DNA of 64,000 bases from Sphingobacterium sp. UT-1RO-CII-1. Lineage in GTDB: Bacteria; Bacteroidota; Bacteroidia; Sphingobacteriales; Sphingobacteriaceae. The stretch is from NCBI RefSeq assembly GCF_026711005.1, contig NZ_JAPPVJ010000007.1, forward strand, positions 124,001-188,000, given 5' to 3'. The notes under the pieces were generated by a model. The model was not told the DNA's origin, made no database searches, and saw only the letters and a list, made by a program, of their open reading frames with translations. Positions 46,582 through 55,472 of this stretch are shown here, one piece after another. How positions within the stretch are numbered: the stretch's first letter is position 1; the number at the start of each line of letters is the position of its first letter. The translations under genes and the position numbers were made by a program.

Positions 46582-47925
46582 ATGAAGAAACTAATCACAA
46601 CCTTAACCAATATATGGAAGATAGAAGATCTGCGTAATCGTATTATTACGACGTTGCTCCTTCTTCTTATTTACCGTATCGGATGTCACGTGGTATTACC
46701 AGGTGTTAATCCTGATGCATTAGCAAATAAAAGCAGTGATGGCAATAGTATTTTGGATCTTATCAATATGTTTGCCGGAGGTTCTTTCTCACGTTCTGCT
46801 ATTTTCGCATTAGGCGTAATGCCCTATATTTCTGCGTCTATTGTTGTGCAATTATTGGGGATAGCGGTTCCTGCCTTTCAAAAAATGCAAAAAGAAGGAG
46901 AGTCTGGTCGTAAAAAAATGACACAGATAACTCGTTATTTAACATTGGCAATCACCTTGGTTCAAGCCGTCGCTTACGTTAAAACGCAGGTTCCGGCAGA
47001 AGCCAAAACTTTGGCTGAGCCTATGTTCACTATTCTTTCTGCTATTGTATTAACAGCAGGCACCTTGTTTGTGATGTGGCTTGGGGAAAAGATTACTGAT
47101 AAAGGTATTGGTAATGGTATTTCCTTAATCATTATGGCTGGAATTATAGCACAATTGCCGGCGGGTATTGTAGCTGAATGGGGATCCCGTATGAGCCCAA
47201 GCGGTGGTGGCGCTATTCCATTATTGCTTGAGTTTGTTGCACTATTTTTCGTAGTTATTTTTGCTATATTGGTTGTGCAAGGTATACGTAAAGTGCCTGT
47301 ACAGTATGCGAAGAAAATTGTAGGAAATAAGCAAGTTGGTGGGGTACGTCAGTACATCCCATTAAAAGTGAATGCCGCAGGAGTTATGCCTATAATTTTT
47401 GCCCAAGCTATTATGTTTCTTCCTATGGCATTATCGCAGTTTTTTCCGAATTCACAGTCAGATTTTCTTGCTTCATTGAGTAATTATACGTCTGTGGCAT
47501 ATAATGTGACTTTTGCGTTGTTAATTATAGCATTCACTTTCTTTTACACTGCTATAATGGTCAATCCACAGCAAATGTCCGAAGACATGAAGAAGAATGG
47601 TGGTTTTATACCTGGAATTAAGCCTGGGTATGACACAAATGTTTTTATTGATAATGTAATCTCTCGTATTACTTTTCCTGGAGCTGTTTTTATTGCAATA
47701 ATTGCAATCCTACCAGCTATAGCTAGTAAGTTAGGTGTGAATAATCAATTTGCACATTTCTATGGGGGTACTTCATTATTGATTTTAGTTGGTGTCGTGC
47801 TAGATACACTTCAGCAAATAGAAAGTCATTTGTTAATGCGTCATTATGATGGTTTAATGAAAAGTGGCAGAGTGAAAGGAAGAACTACAACCTCGGTAGA
47901 GGGAATAGACCAATCAACAATTTAA
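46582..47925 (+). CDS. secY: Protein translocase subunit SecY
   Basis: The 447-residue integral membrane protein has about ten hydrophobic segments. Conserved signatures include FALGVMPYISASIVVQLL (TM2 region) and GTLFVMWLGEKITDKGIGNGISLIIMAGI. PGIKPGYDTNVFIDNVISRITFPGA also matches the family. It forms the SecYEG channel in the inner membrane. Its place between rplO and map is the usual one. Confidence 0.97.
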   Translation: MKKLITTLTNIWKIEDLRNRIITTLLLLLIYRIGCHVVLPGVNPDALANKSSDGNSILDLINMFAGGSFSRSAIFALGVMPYISASIVVQLLGIAVPAFQKMQKEGESGRKKMTQITRYLTLAITLVQAVAYVKTQVPAEAKTLAEPMFTILSAIVLTAGTLFVMWLGEKITDKGIGNGISLIIMAGIIAQLPAGIVAEWGSRMSPSGGGAIPLLLEFVALFFVVIFAILVVQGIRKVPVQYAKKIVGNKQVGGVRQYIPLKVNAAGVMPIIFAQAIMFLPMALSQFFPNSQSDFLASLSNYTSVAYNVTFALLIIAFTFFYTAIMVNPQQMSEDMKKNGGFIPGIKPGYDTNVFIDNVISRITFPGAVFIAIIAILPAIASKLGVNNQFAHFYGGTSLLILVGVVLDTLQQIESHLLMRHYDGLMKSGRVKGRTTTSVEGIDQSTI

Positions 47926-47932
47926 TATTTAA

Positions 47933-48715
47933 ATGTCTAAAGTTTATTTTAAAACTAAAGAACAAATTGAGCAAATACGAGAGTCTGCAAATGTACTCTC
48001 GTTATTGCTTGGTGAAATAGCTAAGGTAATTGAGCCTGGCATTACCACACTGTCTTTAGATAAGTTGGCTTTTGATTTTATACATGATCATGGCGGTACT
48101 CCTGCTTTTTTAAATTATCACGGTTTTCCTTTTTCGTTATGTATCTCTGTTAACGATCAGATTGTACATGGCTTTCCTAGCGACTACGTGATAAAAGAAG
48201 GCGACTTAGTGTCAGTCGATGGTGGAGTTAACTTAAATGGTTTTATTAGTGACTCTGCTTATACATTTGGTGTTGGTGAGATTTCTAAAGAAGCACAACA
48301 ACTATTAGATGTTACGAAAGAGGCATTATTTAAGGGAGTAGATCAGGCTATAGTAGGGAAACGTGTTGGTGATATTTCATCTGCCGTCCAAGAACATGTA
48401 TCGCCTTATAAATACGGAATTGTTCGAGAGCTTGTAGGTCATGGTGTCGGATTGCATTTGCATGAAAAACCGGAAGTTCCAAATTATGGGAAACGTGGGT
48501 CGGGGCCTAAACTAGAAGAGGGCTTAGTAATTTGTATCGAGCCTATGATTAACTTAGGAAAAGCTGGTGTGCGTTTCTGGGATGATGGTTGGACTGTAAG
48601 TACAATAGATGGTAAATTATCTGCGCATTTTGAACAGATGGTTGCTATAGAAAAAGGAGCTCCGGATATTTTACTTGATTTCAAGTATGTTGAAGAAGTT
48701 TTGAGTAAAAAGTAA
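47933..48715 (+). CDS. map: Methionine aminopeptidase, type I
   Basis: The 260-residue enzyme has the five metal ligands: Asp in VSVDGGVNLNGFISDSAYTF (two Asp), His in LVGHGVGLHLHEKP, Glu in CIEPMINLG and Glu in AHFEQMVAIE. It removes N-terminal Met from nascent proteins. The promoter of infA overlaps its stop codon. Confidence 0.96.
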   Translation: MSKVYFKTKEQIEQIRESANVLSLLLGEIAKVIEPGITTLSLDKLAFDFIHDHGGTPAFLNYHGFPFSLCISVNDQIVHGFPSDYVIKEGDLVSVDGGVNLNGFISDSAYTFGVGEISKEAQQLLDVTKEALFKGVDQAIVGKRVGDISSAVQEHVSPYKYGIVRELVGHGVGLHLHEKPEVPNYGKRGSGPKLEEGLVICIEPMINLGKAGVRFWDDGWTVSTIDGKLSAHFEQMVAIEKGAPDILLDFKYVEEVLSKK

Positions 48716-48746
48716 TTTGGCATTTCATTTATTTTATTTATCTTTG
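48716..48746 (+). promoter_or_regulatory. Internal promoter upstream of infA
   Basis: TTTG (48716-48719), 19 bp, TATCTTTG (48739-48746) is a perfect Bacteroidota promoter just after the map stop codon. A 5-bp hairpin, CCTGT/ACAGG (48751-48764), lies at the predicted transcript start. Confidence 0.8.
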
Positions 48747-48790
48747 CACTCCTGTTTATACAGGCGAAAATGTAAATTAAGTTAAAACAT

Positions 48791-49009
48791 ATGGCTAAAC
48801 AAGCCTCTATAGAACAAGACGGTATAATTAAGGAAGCGCTTTCTAATGCTATGTTTAGAGTAGAGTTAGAGAATGGTCACGAAATAATTGCGCATATTTC
48901 TGGTAAAATGAGGATGCATTACATCAAAATCTTGCCAGGGGACAAAGTTAAATTGGAAATGTCCCCGTATGACTTAACAAAAGGAAGAATTACATACCGT
49001 TATAAATAG
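48791..49009 (+). CDS. infA: Translation initiation factor IF-1
   Basis: The 72-residue S1-like OB-fold protein ([45 protein letters not shown] and [11 protein letters not shown]) binds the 30S A site with IF-2 and IF-3. It has its own promoter and a leader of about 38 nt, so it can be made independently of the upstream genes. Confidence 0.97.
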   Translation: MAKQASIEQDGIIKEALSNAMFRVELENGHEIIAHISGKMRMHYIKILPGDKVKLEMSPYDLTKGRITYRYK

Positions 49010-49055
49010 AATCAATCAATTCTTCAAGAAAATTAGCTTTTAAAACACTATTATA

Positions 49056-49172
49056 ATGAAAGTAAGAGCATCAATAAAAAAACGTAGTGCGGATTGTAAA
49101 ATAATACGTCGCAAAGGAAAAGTTTTTGTAATTAACAAAAAGAACCCTAAGTTCAAGCAACGCCAAGGGTAG
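49056..49172 (+). CDS. rpmJ: 50S ribosomal protein L36, zinc-free type
   Basis: This 38-residue gene starts [20 protein letters not shown] and ends KQRQG, the standard L36 sequence. Of the zinc ligands Cys11, Cys14, Cys27 and His32/33, only Cys14 remains (Ser11, Asn27, Phe33), so it cannot hold zinc. It lies between infA and rpsM as usual and is too short for 60-codon ORF cutoffs. Confidence 0.97.
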   Translation: MKVRASIKKRSADCKIIRRKGKVFVINKKNPKFKQRQG

Positions 49173-49201
49173 TTTATTAACATAATCGCTTAGAATATAA
49201 T

Positions 49202-49579
49202 ATGGCAAGGATAGCAGGTATAGATTTACCTAAAAACAAAAGAGGTGTTATAGGCCTTACTTATATTTTCGGCATCGGAAGTTCGACTGCTGCTTATATT
49301 TTAGATAAAGCAGGAATTAGTCAGGATGTAAAGGTGTCGGAATGGAATGACGATCAATTAGCAGCTATTCGTAATATCATCAACGAAGAAATTAAAGTTG
49401 AAGGTGCATTACGTTCAGAAGTTCAATTGAATATTAAACGTCTAATGGACATTGGTTGCTACCGTGGTCTTCGTCACCGTAAGCATTTACCTCTTCGAGG
49501 ACAACGTACAAAAAACAACTCACGTACTCGTAAAGGTAAACGTAAGACAGTTGCAAATAAGAAAAAAGCTACTAAATAA
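49202..49579 (+). CDS. rpsM: 30S ribosomal protein S13
   Basis: The 125-residue S13 ([20 protein letters not shown], then [28 protein letters not shown]) contacts tRNA in the 30S head and forms bridges with L5. rpsK follows after 10 bp. Confidence 0.97.
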   Translation: MARIAGIDLPKNKRGVIGLTYIFGIGSSTAAYILDKAGISQDVKVSEWNDDQLAAIRNIINEEIKVEGALRSEVQLNIKRLMDIGCYRGLRHRKHLPLRGQRTKNNSRTRKGKRKTVANKKKATK

Positions 49580-49589
49580 TAATTAAGAA

Positions 49590-49979
49590 ATGGCTAAAAG
49601 TAAAAAGGTTACAAAAAAGCGTATCGTTGTTATTGAGCCTGTAGGTCAAGCTCATATCAGTGCTACCTTTAATAATATTATCGTTACTTTGACTAATAAT
49701 CAAGGACAAACTATTTCATGGTCTTCGGCTGGTAAAATGGGCTTTAGAGGTTCTAAAAAGAATACTCCATATGCTGCTTCACAAGCTGCTAATGATTGTG
49801 GTAAGATAGCTTATGATTTAGGTTTACGTAAAGTTGAGGTGTTTGTTAAAGGCCCTGGTTCAGGACGTGAATCCGCAATTCGTACTTTGCAAACGGTAGG
49901 TATCGATGTAACTACAATTAGGGATATTACTCCGCTACCACACAATGGTTGTCGCCCACCGAAACGTAGAAGAGTATAA
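49590..49979 (+). CDS. rpsK: 30S ribosomal protein S11
   Basis: The 129-residue S11 ([20 protein letters not shown] and [17 protein letters not shown]) sits on the 30S platform. The 67-bp gap to rpsD contains a small ATCAAC/GTTGAT hairpin (50007-50023). Confidence 0.97.
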   Translation: MAKSKKVTKKRIVVIEPVGQAHISATFNNIIVTLTNNQGQTISWSSAGKMGFRGSKKNTPYAASQAANDCGKIAYDLGLRKVEVFVKGPGSGRESAIRTLQTVGIDVTTIRDITPLPHNGCRPPKRRRV

Positions 49980-50046
49980 TTAATTTAATTGTTTAAGATA
50001 AGATTCATCAACTTTAGGTTGATAGATACTTCAGACAGAAAGAAAA

Positions 50047-50655
50047 ATGGCAAGATATACAGGACCCAAGTCCAAAATAGCGCGTAAATTCAGAGAACCA
50101 ATTTTTGGTCCTGATAAAGCATTAGAAAGAAAGAATTATCCTCCTGGACAGCATGGTCCATCAAGAAGAAGAGGTAAGCAATCTGAATATGCAATTCAGT
50201 TGTTAGAAAAACAAAAAGCTAAATACACTTACGGTGTTTTAGAACGTCAATTTGCGAATTTATTTGATAAAGCTTCAGCTAAACAAGGTATTACAGGAGA
50301 GATTTTCCTTAAATTGTTAGAAGCTCGTTTAGATAACGTTGTTTATCGTTTAGGTATCGCAACTACGCGTGCAGCAGCACGTCAATTAGTATCGCATAAG
50401 CATATTACAGTTAATGGCAATGTCGTTAACATTCCATCATATAGTTTGCGCCCAGGAGATATTGTTGAGGTTCGTGAACGCTCTAAATCTCTTGAAGCAA
50501 TTACTGCTTCTGTAGAAGGTAGACGAATTAATAAATTCGGATGGCTAGAGTGGGACGCAAATGAGTTGAAAGGTGTTTTTGTAAATTTCCCTGAAAGAAC
50601 AGAAATTCCTGAGAATATTAAAGAAAACTTAATTGTAGAGTTGTACTCTAAATAG
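50047..50655 (+). CDS. rpsD: 30S ribosomal protein S4
   Basis: The 202-residue S4 ([20 protein letters not shown], and the S4 domain [34 protein letters not shown]) nucleates 30S assembly. Its N-terminal region has no zinc-finger cysteines. In E. coli S4 represses the alpha operon; the hairpins on either side of this gene could do so here, by inference only. Confidence 0.97.
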   Translation: MARYTGPKSKIARKFREPIFGPDKALERKNYPPGQHGPSRRRGKQSEYAIQLLEKQKAKYTYGVLERQFANLFDKASAKQGITGEIFLKLLEARLDNVVYRLGIATTRAAARQLVSHKHITVNGNVVNIPSYSLRPGDIVEVRERSKSLEAITASVEGRRINKFGWLEWDANELKGVFVNFPERTEIPENIKENLIVELYSK

Positions 50656-50665
50656 TAAATAAGTA

Positions 50666-50696
50666 GTGCGTACATAAGCTATAATTATGTACGCAC
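50666..50696 (+). terminator. Hairpin between rpsD and rpoA, possible attenuator
   Basis: A perfect 12-bp stem, GTGCGTACATAA (50666-50677) with TTATGTACGCAC (50685-50696), has a 7-nt loop. CATTTATATTATA follows, not a solid T run, so partial termination or mRNA stabilisation is as likely as full termination. Confidence 0.55.
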
Positions 50697-50742
50697 CATT
50701 TATATTATACGTTTATTAATAAAAACTTTTAAAAGAAATTAA

Positions 50743-51735
50743 ATGGCAATTTTAGCATTTCAAAGACCGGATAAAGTTATCATGCAGAAATCAACAGATT
50801 TTGATGGTACTTTCGAATTTCGTCCATTAGAACCTGGTTTTGGTGTAACTATTGGTAATGCTTTGCGCCGTATTTTATTGTCCTCACTTGAAGGATATGC
50901 AATTACGTCGGTAAGGTTTTCAGGCGTTTCGCACGAATTCACAACTATCAAAGGTGTGGTTGAAGATGTTACTGAAATTATTCTGAATCTAAAACAAGTA
51001 CGTTTTAAGAAGACAGGAGATCAAGGTGATAATGAGAAGATCTTTGTGGTTATTAACGGTCAGGAACAATTTCTAGCTGGTGACATTACTAAATTTTCGA
51101 ATAACTTTACGGTTTTAAACCCGGATATGGTTATTTGTAATATGGATACTTCCGTAACGATCGAGCTCGAGTTGGTGGTGGCGAAAGGACGTGGTTATGT
51201 AAATGCTGAAGAGAATAAAGTTACTGATGGTCCTGTAGGTTTTATTGCAGTTGACTCGATTTACACGCCAATTAAGAACGTTAAGTATAGTGTTGAAAAT
51301 TACCGTGTGGAGCAAAAAACGGATTACGAAAAACTGTTGCTTGACATTTCCACAGATGGTTCTATTCACCCAGAAGATGCTCTTAAAGAGGCTGCCAAAA
51401 TATTGATACAACATTTTATGTTATTCTCTGATGAGAATATGTTGTTAGAATCTCAAGCAAAAGAAGAAACTAAAGTTGTTGATGAAGAGATTTTACATAT
51501 GCGTAAAGTCCTAAAAACTGAATTAGTGGATTTAGATCTTTCCGTACGTGCTTTAAATTGCTTGAAAGCTGCGGATATCAGGACATTAGCAGAGCTTGTT
51601 ACATATGATGTCGCAGATATGTTAAAGTTCCGTAACTTTGGAAAGAAGTCATTGAGTGAGATACAAGAATTAGTGAAATCTAAAGGGTTATCCTTTGGAA
51701 TGAATCTTTCAAAATTTAAGTTGGAAGAAGAATAA
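50743..51735 (+). CDS. rpoA: DNA-directed RNA polymerase alpha subunit
   Basis: The 330-residue protein has the N-terminal assembly domain ([30 protein letters not shown]). The C-terminal domain is [23 protein letters not shown] to [13 protein letters not shown]. It scaffolds RNA polymerase and contacts upstream DNA and activators. It lies between rpsD and rplQ as usual. Confidence 0.98.
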   Translation: MAILAFQRPDKVIMQKSTDFDGTFEFRPLEPGFGVTIGNALRRILLSSLEGYAITSVRFSGVSHEFTTIKGVVEDVTEIILNLKQVRFKKTGDQGDNEKIFVVINGQEQFLAGDITKFSNNFTVLNPDMVICNMDTSVTIELELVVAKGRGYVNAEENKVTDGPVGFIAVDSIYTPIKNVKYSVENYRVEQKTDYEKLLLDISTDGSIHPEDALKEAAKILIQHFMLFSDENMLLESQAKEETKVVDEEILHMRKVLKTELVDLDLSVRALNCLKAADIRTLAELVTYDVADMLKFRNFGKKSLSEIQELVKSKGLSFGMNLSKFKLEEE

Positions 51736-51781
51736 AATAAATTAAATTTTAAGCGACCTGTTGCGTAATTCCTCTTAAAAG

Positions 51782-51800
51782 TATATCAAGCGATGATATA
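51782..51800 (+). promoter_or_regulatory. Hairpin between rpoA and rplQ
   Basis: TATATCA (51782-51788) pairs with TGATATA (51794-51800). It is nested inside TGCGTA (51762-51767) with TACGCA (51814-51819). The outer arm repeats the GTACGCAC octamer also found in the rpsD-rpoA hairpin. Confidence 0.4.
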
Positions 51801-51833
51801 TACGATAGAACGGTACGCACAAAAAACAAAAAC

Positions 51834-52355
51834 ATGAGACACGGAAGAAAAGTAAAGCATTTAGGGCGCACGGACAGTCACCGTAAAGCAATGTTGTCTA
51901 ATATGGCGACTTCTTTAATTAAACACAAACGTATAACTACTACTTTAGCTAAAGCAAAAGCATTACGTACGTATGTTGAACCTTTGATTACTAAATCAAA
52001 GAATGATACAACACACTCTAGAAGAACAGTATTTGCTTATTTAAAAGATAAAGAAGCAGTTGGTATTTTGTTCCGTGAAGTATCGGAAAAAGTAGCTTCT
52101 CGTCCAGGTGGTTACACTCGTATCATTAAGCTTGAGAATAGACTTGGTGATAATGCAGAAATGGCCTTTATTGAGTTAGTAGACTATAATGAAGTGTACA
52201 ATAAAACTGAAGTAACTGAGAAAAAAGCTACACGTCGACGTGGTGGTGGGAAAAAGAAAGCAGTTGAGAACGTCGAAGATGCAAAAGCTGAAGAGGTAGT
52301 AGAAGTTGTAGAAACTGAGACTCCTTCTGAAGATACTGAAGAGAAAAAAGATTAA
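51834..52355 (+). CDS. rplQ: 50S ribosomal protein L17 with acidic tail
   Basis: The first 120 residues are canonical L17 ([20 protein letters not shown] and [19 protein letters not shown]). The final 50 residues are a Lys patch followed by a Glu/Val/Thr-rich acidic tail, making 173 residues in all. It lies at the tunnel exit and is the last gene of the superoperon. Confidence 0.96.
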   Translation: MRHGRKVKHLGRTDSHRKAMLSNMATSLIKHKRITTTLAKAKALRTYVEPLITKSKNDTTHSRRTVFAYLKDKEAVGILFREVSEKVASRPGGYTRIIKLENRLGDNAEMAFIELVDYNEVYNKTEVTEKKATRRRGGGKKKAVENVEDAKAEEVVEVVETETPSEDTEEKKD

Positions 52356-52375
52356 TTTTTTTTTATGTAATCAAG

Positions 52376-52411
52376 AAGCCTATCATCAATAACGATGGTA
52401 GGCTTTTTTTT
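52376..52411 (+). terminator. Terminator of the ribosomal superoperon
   Basis: AAGCCTATCATC (52376-52387) pairs with GATGGTAGGCTT (52394-52405, one G-U), followed by about eight T. Confidence 0.92.
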
Positions 52412-52438
52412 GTTTGATTTATCGTCTTTTAATTACAC

Positions 52439-52481
52439 TTAGTTATATTTGTGATAAGACGAATTAGTTGTATTTGTGATA
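52439..52481 (+). promoter_or_regulatory. Promoter and tandem 18-bp repeats upstream of argD
   Basis: TTAGTTATATTTGTGATA (52439-52456) and TTAGTTGTATTTGTGATA (52464-52481) differ at one base and are 25 bp apart start to start. The first contains TATATTTG, a full -7 box. The second ends 9 bp before the argD ATG. They could be an operator pair or duplicated promoter. Confidence 0.55.
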
Positions 52482-52490
52482 TTTCCTGTT

Positions 52491-53627
52491 ATGAAATTAT
52501 TTAATGTATACCCCATTAACCCTATCAATATCGTACGGGCAAATGGCTCCAAAGTTTGGGATATTAATGGTACTGAATATTTAGATCTTTATGGAGGTCA
52601 TGCTGTTATATCGATAGGTCACGCACACCCGCGCTATATAGAAGCTATTTCTAATCAAGTAAAAGAGATAGGCTTTTATTCTAATTCTGTCGAAATTCCG
52701 ATCCAGAAAGAGCTAGCGAGTAAATTGGGTGTTCTATCTAATAAGGAAGATTTTAGTTTATTCTTATGTAATTCTGGAGCTGAAGCTAACGAAAATGCAC
52801 TTAAGCTAGCTTCATTTTATAATAAAAGAAAAAAGGTGATTGCTTTCGATAAAAGTTTTCACGGAAGAACTTCACTAGCTGTTGCTGCTACTGATAATGC
52901 GGCGATAGTAGCTCCTGTTAATGAAACTGATAATATTATTTTTCTACCTTTTAATGATGAAATAGCCTTGCAAGACGCATTTTCTACTTATGGTGAGGAG
53001 ATATCTTCAGTTATTATTGAGGGAATTCAAGGGGTTGGAGGTATACGTGAAGCTTCCGTTTCATTTCTTCAACTTATTCGATCTTTATGTGACCAATATA
53101 ATTCAGTTTTTATTGCTGATAGTGTACAATGTGGATATGGACGAACAGGTGAGTTTTATGCGCATGACTATGCTGATATAAATGCAGACTTGTATACAAT
53201 GGCTAAAGGTATGGGGAATGGCTTTCCTATTGGAGCAGTTTCTATAAGTGCTAAATTTGAAGCTAGTTTTGGTTTATTAGGTACTACATTTGGTGGTAAT
53301 CATTTAGCATGTGCAGCAGCTATATCTGTTTTAGATGTAATAGCAGAAGATAACCTTTTAAATAATGCGAAAAATGTAGGAGATTATTTAATTGGGGAAT
53401 TGAGGAAGTTTGATAAAGTGAGAGAAGTAAGAGGAAGGGGACTTATGATAGGAATTGAGCTGCCAGAGGAGCTTAAAGATGTGAGAAGGGATCTTTTGTT
53501 GAAAAGTAAAATTTTCACAGGAGAGGCTAAACCAAATGTTATCCGTATTTTACCTGCTTTAAATATTACAAACGCTATAGCAGATCGTTTTTTGGAATCA
53601 TTAGATGAGCAGTTGAGTTTATATTAG
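52491..53627 (+). CDS. argD: Acetylornithine / N-succinylornithine aminotransferase
   Basis: Translation is taken from the ATG at 52491 (MKLFNVYPINPINIVRANGS), giving 378 residues; a start 15 bp upstream would run into the repeat region. This class III aminotransferase has LYGGHAVISIGHAHP, FHGRTSLAV and the PLP-lysine motif YTMAKGMGNGFPIGA. It converts blocked glutamate semialdehyde to blocked ornithine. It is the first gene of the arg cluster; argC is not adjacent. Confidence 0.92.
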   Translation: MKLFNVYPINPINIVRANGSKVWDINGTEYLDLYGGHAVISIGHAHPRYIEAISNQVKEIGFYSNSVEIPIQKELASKLGVLSNKEDFSLFLCNSGAEANENALKLASFYNKRKKVIAFDKSFHGRTSLAVAATDNAAIVAPVNETDNIIFLPFNDEIALQDAFSTYGEEISSVIIEGIQGVGGIREASVSFLQLIRSLCDQYNSVFIADSVQCGYGRTGEFYAHDYADINADLYTMAKGMGNGFPIGAVSISAKFEASFGLLGTTFGGNHLACAAAISVLDVIAEDNLLNNAKNVGDYLIGELRKFDKVREVRGRGLMIGIELPEELKDVRRDLLLKSKIFTGEAKPNVIRILPALNITNAIADRFLESLDEQLSLY

Positions 53628-53689
53628 ATAAACATAACAGTACAATATAAAATATTCATTATAATACTATATTTAATCCAATTTTTAAT

Positions 53690-54652
53690 ATGAAGAACTT
53701 CTTTTCTGTAAGAGACGTAGATAATGTAGAAACTATCGTTAGAGAGGCTTTGGCTTTAAAAGCAGATCCTTATAATGAGGGTAACTTAGGTAAAAATAAG
53801 ACCTTAGGTTTAGTATTTTTAAACCCTAGTCTCAGAACTCGCCTTAGTACGCAAAAAGCTGCTATGAACTTGGGAATGAATGTTATGATTATGAATATGG
53901 ATAAAGATGGCTGGGCATTAGAGACGCAAGATGGCGTGGTGATGAATGGTTCTACTGTAGAACACATTAGGGAAGCTGCAGCGGTAATGGGAGAGTATTG
54001 CGATGTATTAGGATTACGATCTTTTCCAAGCTTGAAAGATAAAGCTGCCGATTATAGTGAAGATCTCTTTAACAAGTTTGTTTCTTTTTGTGGAGTACCT
54101 GTAATTTCTTTAGAAAGTGCAACTAGACATCCCTTGCAGAGCTTAACTGATATAATAACAATTATGGAACATAAATCCACAGTGCGGCCAAAGGTAGTAT
54201 TAGCGTGGGCTCCGCACGTTAAAGCTTTGCCACAAGCAGTGCCTAACTCTTTTAGTGAATGGATGTGCCGGGCTCAAGAGGAGGGCCTTGTTGAGTTTGT
54301 TGTTAGTCATCCTAAAGGTTATGAATTAAATGAAGAGTTTACAAACGGTGCTGTTATCAGTAATGATTTGAACGATGCATTACAGGGAGCTGACTTTGTT
54401 TATGTTAAAAATTGGTCTGCCTATAAAGACTATGGTGCGGTTTACTCTGTTGATGAGTCATGGATGATGGATAATGAAAAGCTAAAGTTAACAAATAACG
54501 CAAAAGTGATGCATTGTTTGCCTGTTAGACGTGATCTTGAATTATCTTCTGAAATATTGGATGGACCAAATTCTTTAGTTATAAAAGAAGCAAGTAATCG
54601 TGTTTGGGCTGCACAGGTTGTGTTGAAGAGAATTTTAGAAAGTAATAACTAA
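53690..54652 (+). CDS. argF': N-succinyl/N-acetylornithine carbamoyltransferase
   Basis: The 320-residue protein is of the Bacteroidota carbamoyltransferase type: carbamoyl-phosphate motif LNPSLRTRLSTQKAA (44-58), ESATRHPLQSLTDI, and MHCLPVRRDLELS. It carbamoylates a blocked ornithine to blocked citrulline. The specificity residue that is Pro90 in the Bacteroides succinylornithine enzyme and Glu92 in the Xanthomonas acetylornithine enzyme is Val90 here, in the segment GSTVEH. The acyl group is therefore undecided. argB follows after 20 bp. Confidence 0.9.
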   Translation: MKNFFSVRDVDNVETIVREALALKADPYNEGNLGKNKTLGLVFLNPSLRTRLSTQKAAMNLGMNVMIMNMDKDGWALETQDGVVMNGSTVEHIREAAAVMGEYCDVLGLRSFPSLKDKAADYSEDLFNKFVSFCGVPVISLESATRHPLQSLTDIITIMEHKSTVRPKVVLAWAPHVKALPQAVPNSFSEWMCRAQEEGLVEFVVSHPKGYELNEEFTNGAVISNDLNDALQGADFVYVKNWSAYKDYGAVYSVDESWMMDNEKLKLTNNAKVMHCLPVRRDLELSSEILDGPNSLVIKEASNRVWAAQVVLKRILESNN

Positions 54653-54672
54653 TATTGAAATTAGACTAATTG

Positions 54673-55467
54673 ATGGGAAGTGTGATCCACATAATCAAGA
54701 TAGGTGGTAATGTAATCGATGATGAAGAACAATTGCATTTGTTTTTAGAAAAATTCGCTGCGTTACAAGGAAAAAAGATTTTAGTACATGGGGGAGGGAA
54801 GATTGCTACTCGGGTAGCTGATAGCTTAGGTGTAGAAGTGAAAATGTTAGAAGGTCGCCGCATTACAGATGAGAAGATGTTGGATGTTGTAACGATGGTG
54901 TATGCTGGTTTAACGAATAAAAAAATTGTAGCCTTGCTACAAAAGAATAATTGTGATGCAGTTGGATTAAGTGGAGCGGATGGTAATGTTATTAAAGCCG
55001 TAAAACGTGCTGTTAAACAGGTAGATTATGGTTATGTAGGGGATATTCTGTTTGATTCAGTTAATACGCTTAGTTTGAAAAAGTTTTTAGATGCGGGTTT
55101 TACTCCTGTGTTTTCAGCAATTACTCACAATGGTTTAGGTCAATTGCTGAATACTAATGCAGACACTATTGCTTCGGCATTAGCAATTTCTTTATCTAAA
55201 ATATATGATACTCAGTTGATCTACTGTTTTGAGAAGAATGGCGTATTACGGGATGTTAGTGATGAAAGTTCTGTTATAAAAAGTATAAATATAGAAGAGT
55301 TCCAACGACTAAAATTAGACAAAGTAATATTTGAAGGAATGATTCCCAAGCTTGATAATGCTTTTGAAGCTATTTCAAAAGGAGTTAAAAATGTATACAT
55401 TGGTAATGCTTTAAATCTTCATCTTTATCAGCAAGGAGAATTTGGTACCTGCTTACTATCAAAATAA
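54673..55467 (+). CDS. argB: Acetylglutamate kinase family protein
   Basis: Translation is taken from the ATG at 54673 (MGSVIHIIKIGGNVIDDEEQ); a TTG lies 3 bp earlier. The 264-residue amino-acid kinase has IIKIGGNV and the phosphate loop ILVHGGGKIA, and VGLSGADGN. It phosphorylates N-acylglutamate. Given the succinyl-type carbamoyltransferase next to it, the natural substrate may be N-succinylglutamate. Confidence 0.92.
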   Translation: MGSVIHIIKIGGNVIDDEEQLHLFLEKFAALQGKKILVHGGGKIATRVADSLGVEVKMLEGRRITDEKMLDVVTMVYAGLTNKKIVALLQKNNCDAVGLSGADGNVIKAVKRAVKQVDYGYVGDILFDSVNTLSLKKFLDAGFTPVFSAITHNGLGQLLNTNADTIASALAISLSKIYDTQLIYCFEKNGVLRDVSDESSVIKSINIEEFQRLKLDKVIFEGMIPKLDNAFEAISKGVKNVYIGNALNLHLYQQGEFGTCLLSK

Positions 55468-55472
55468 ACCGT

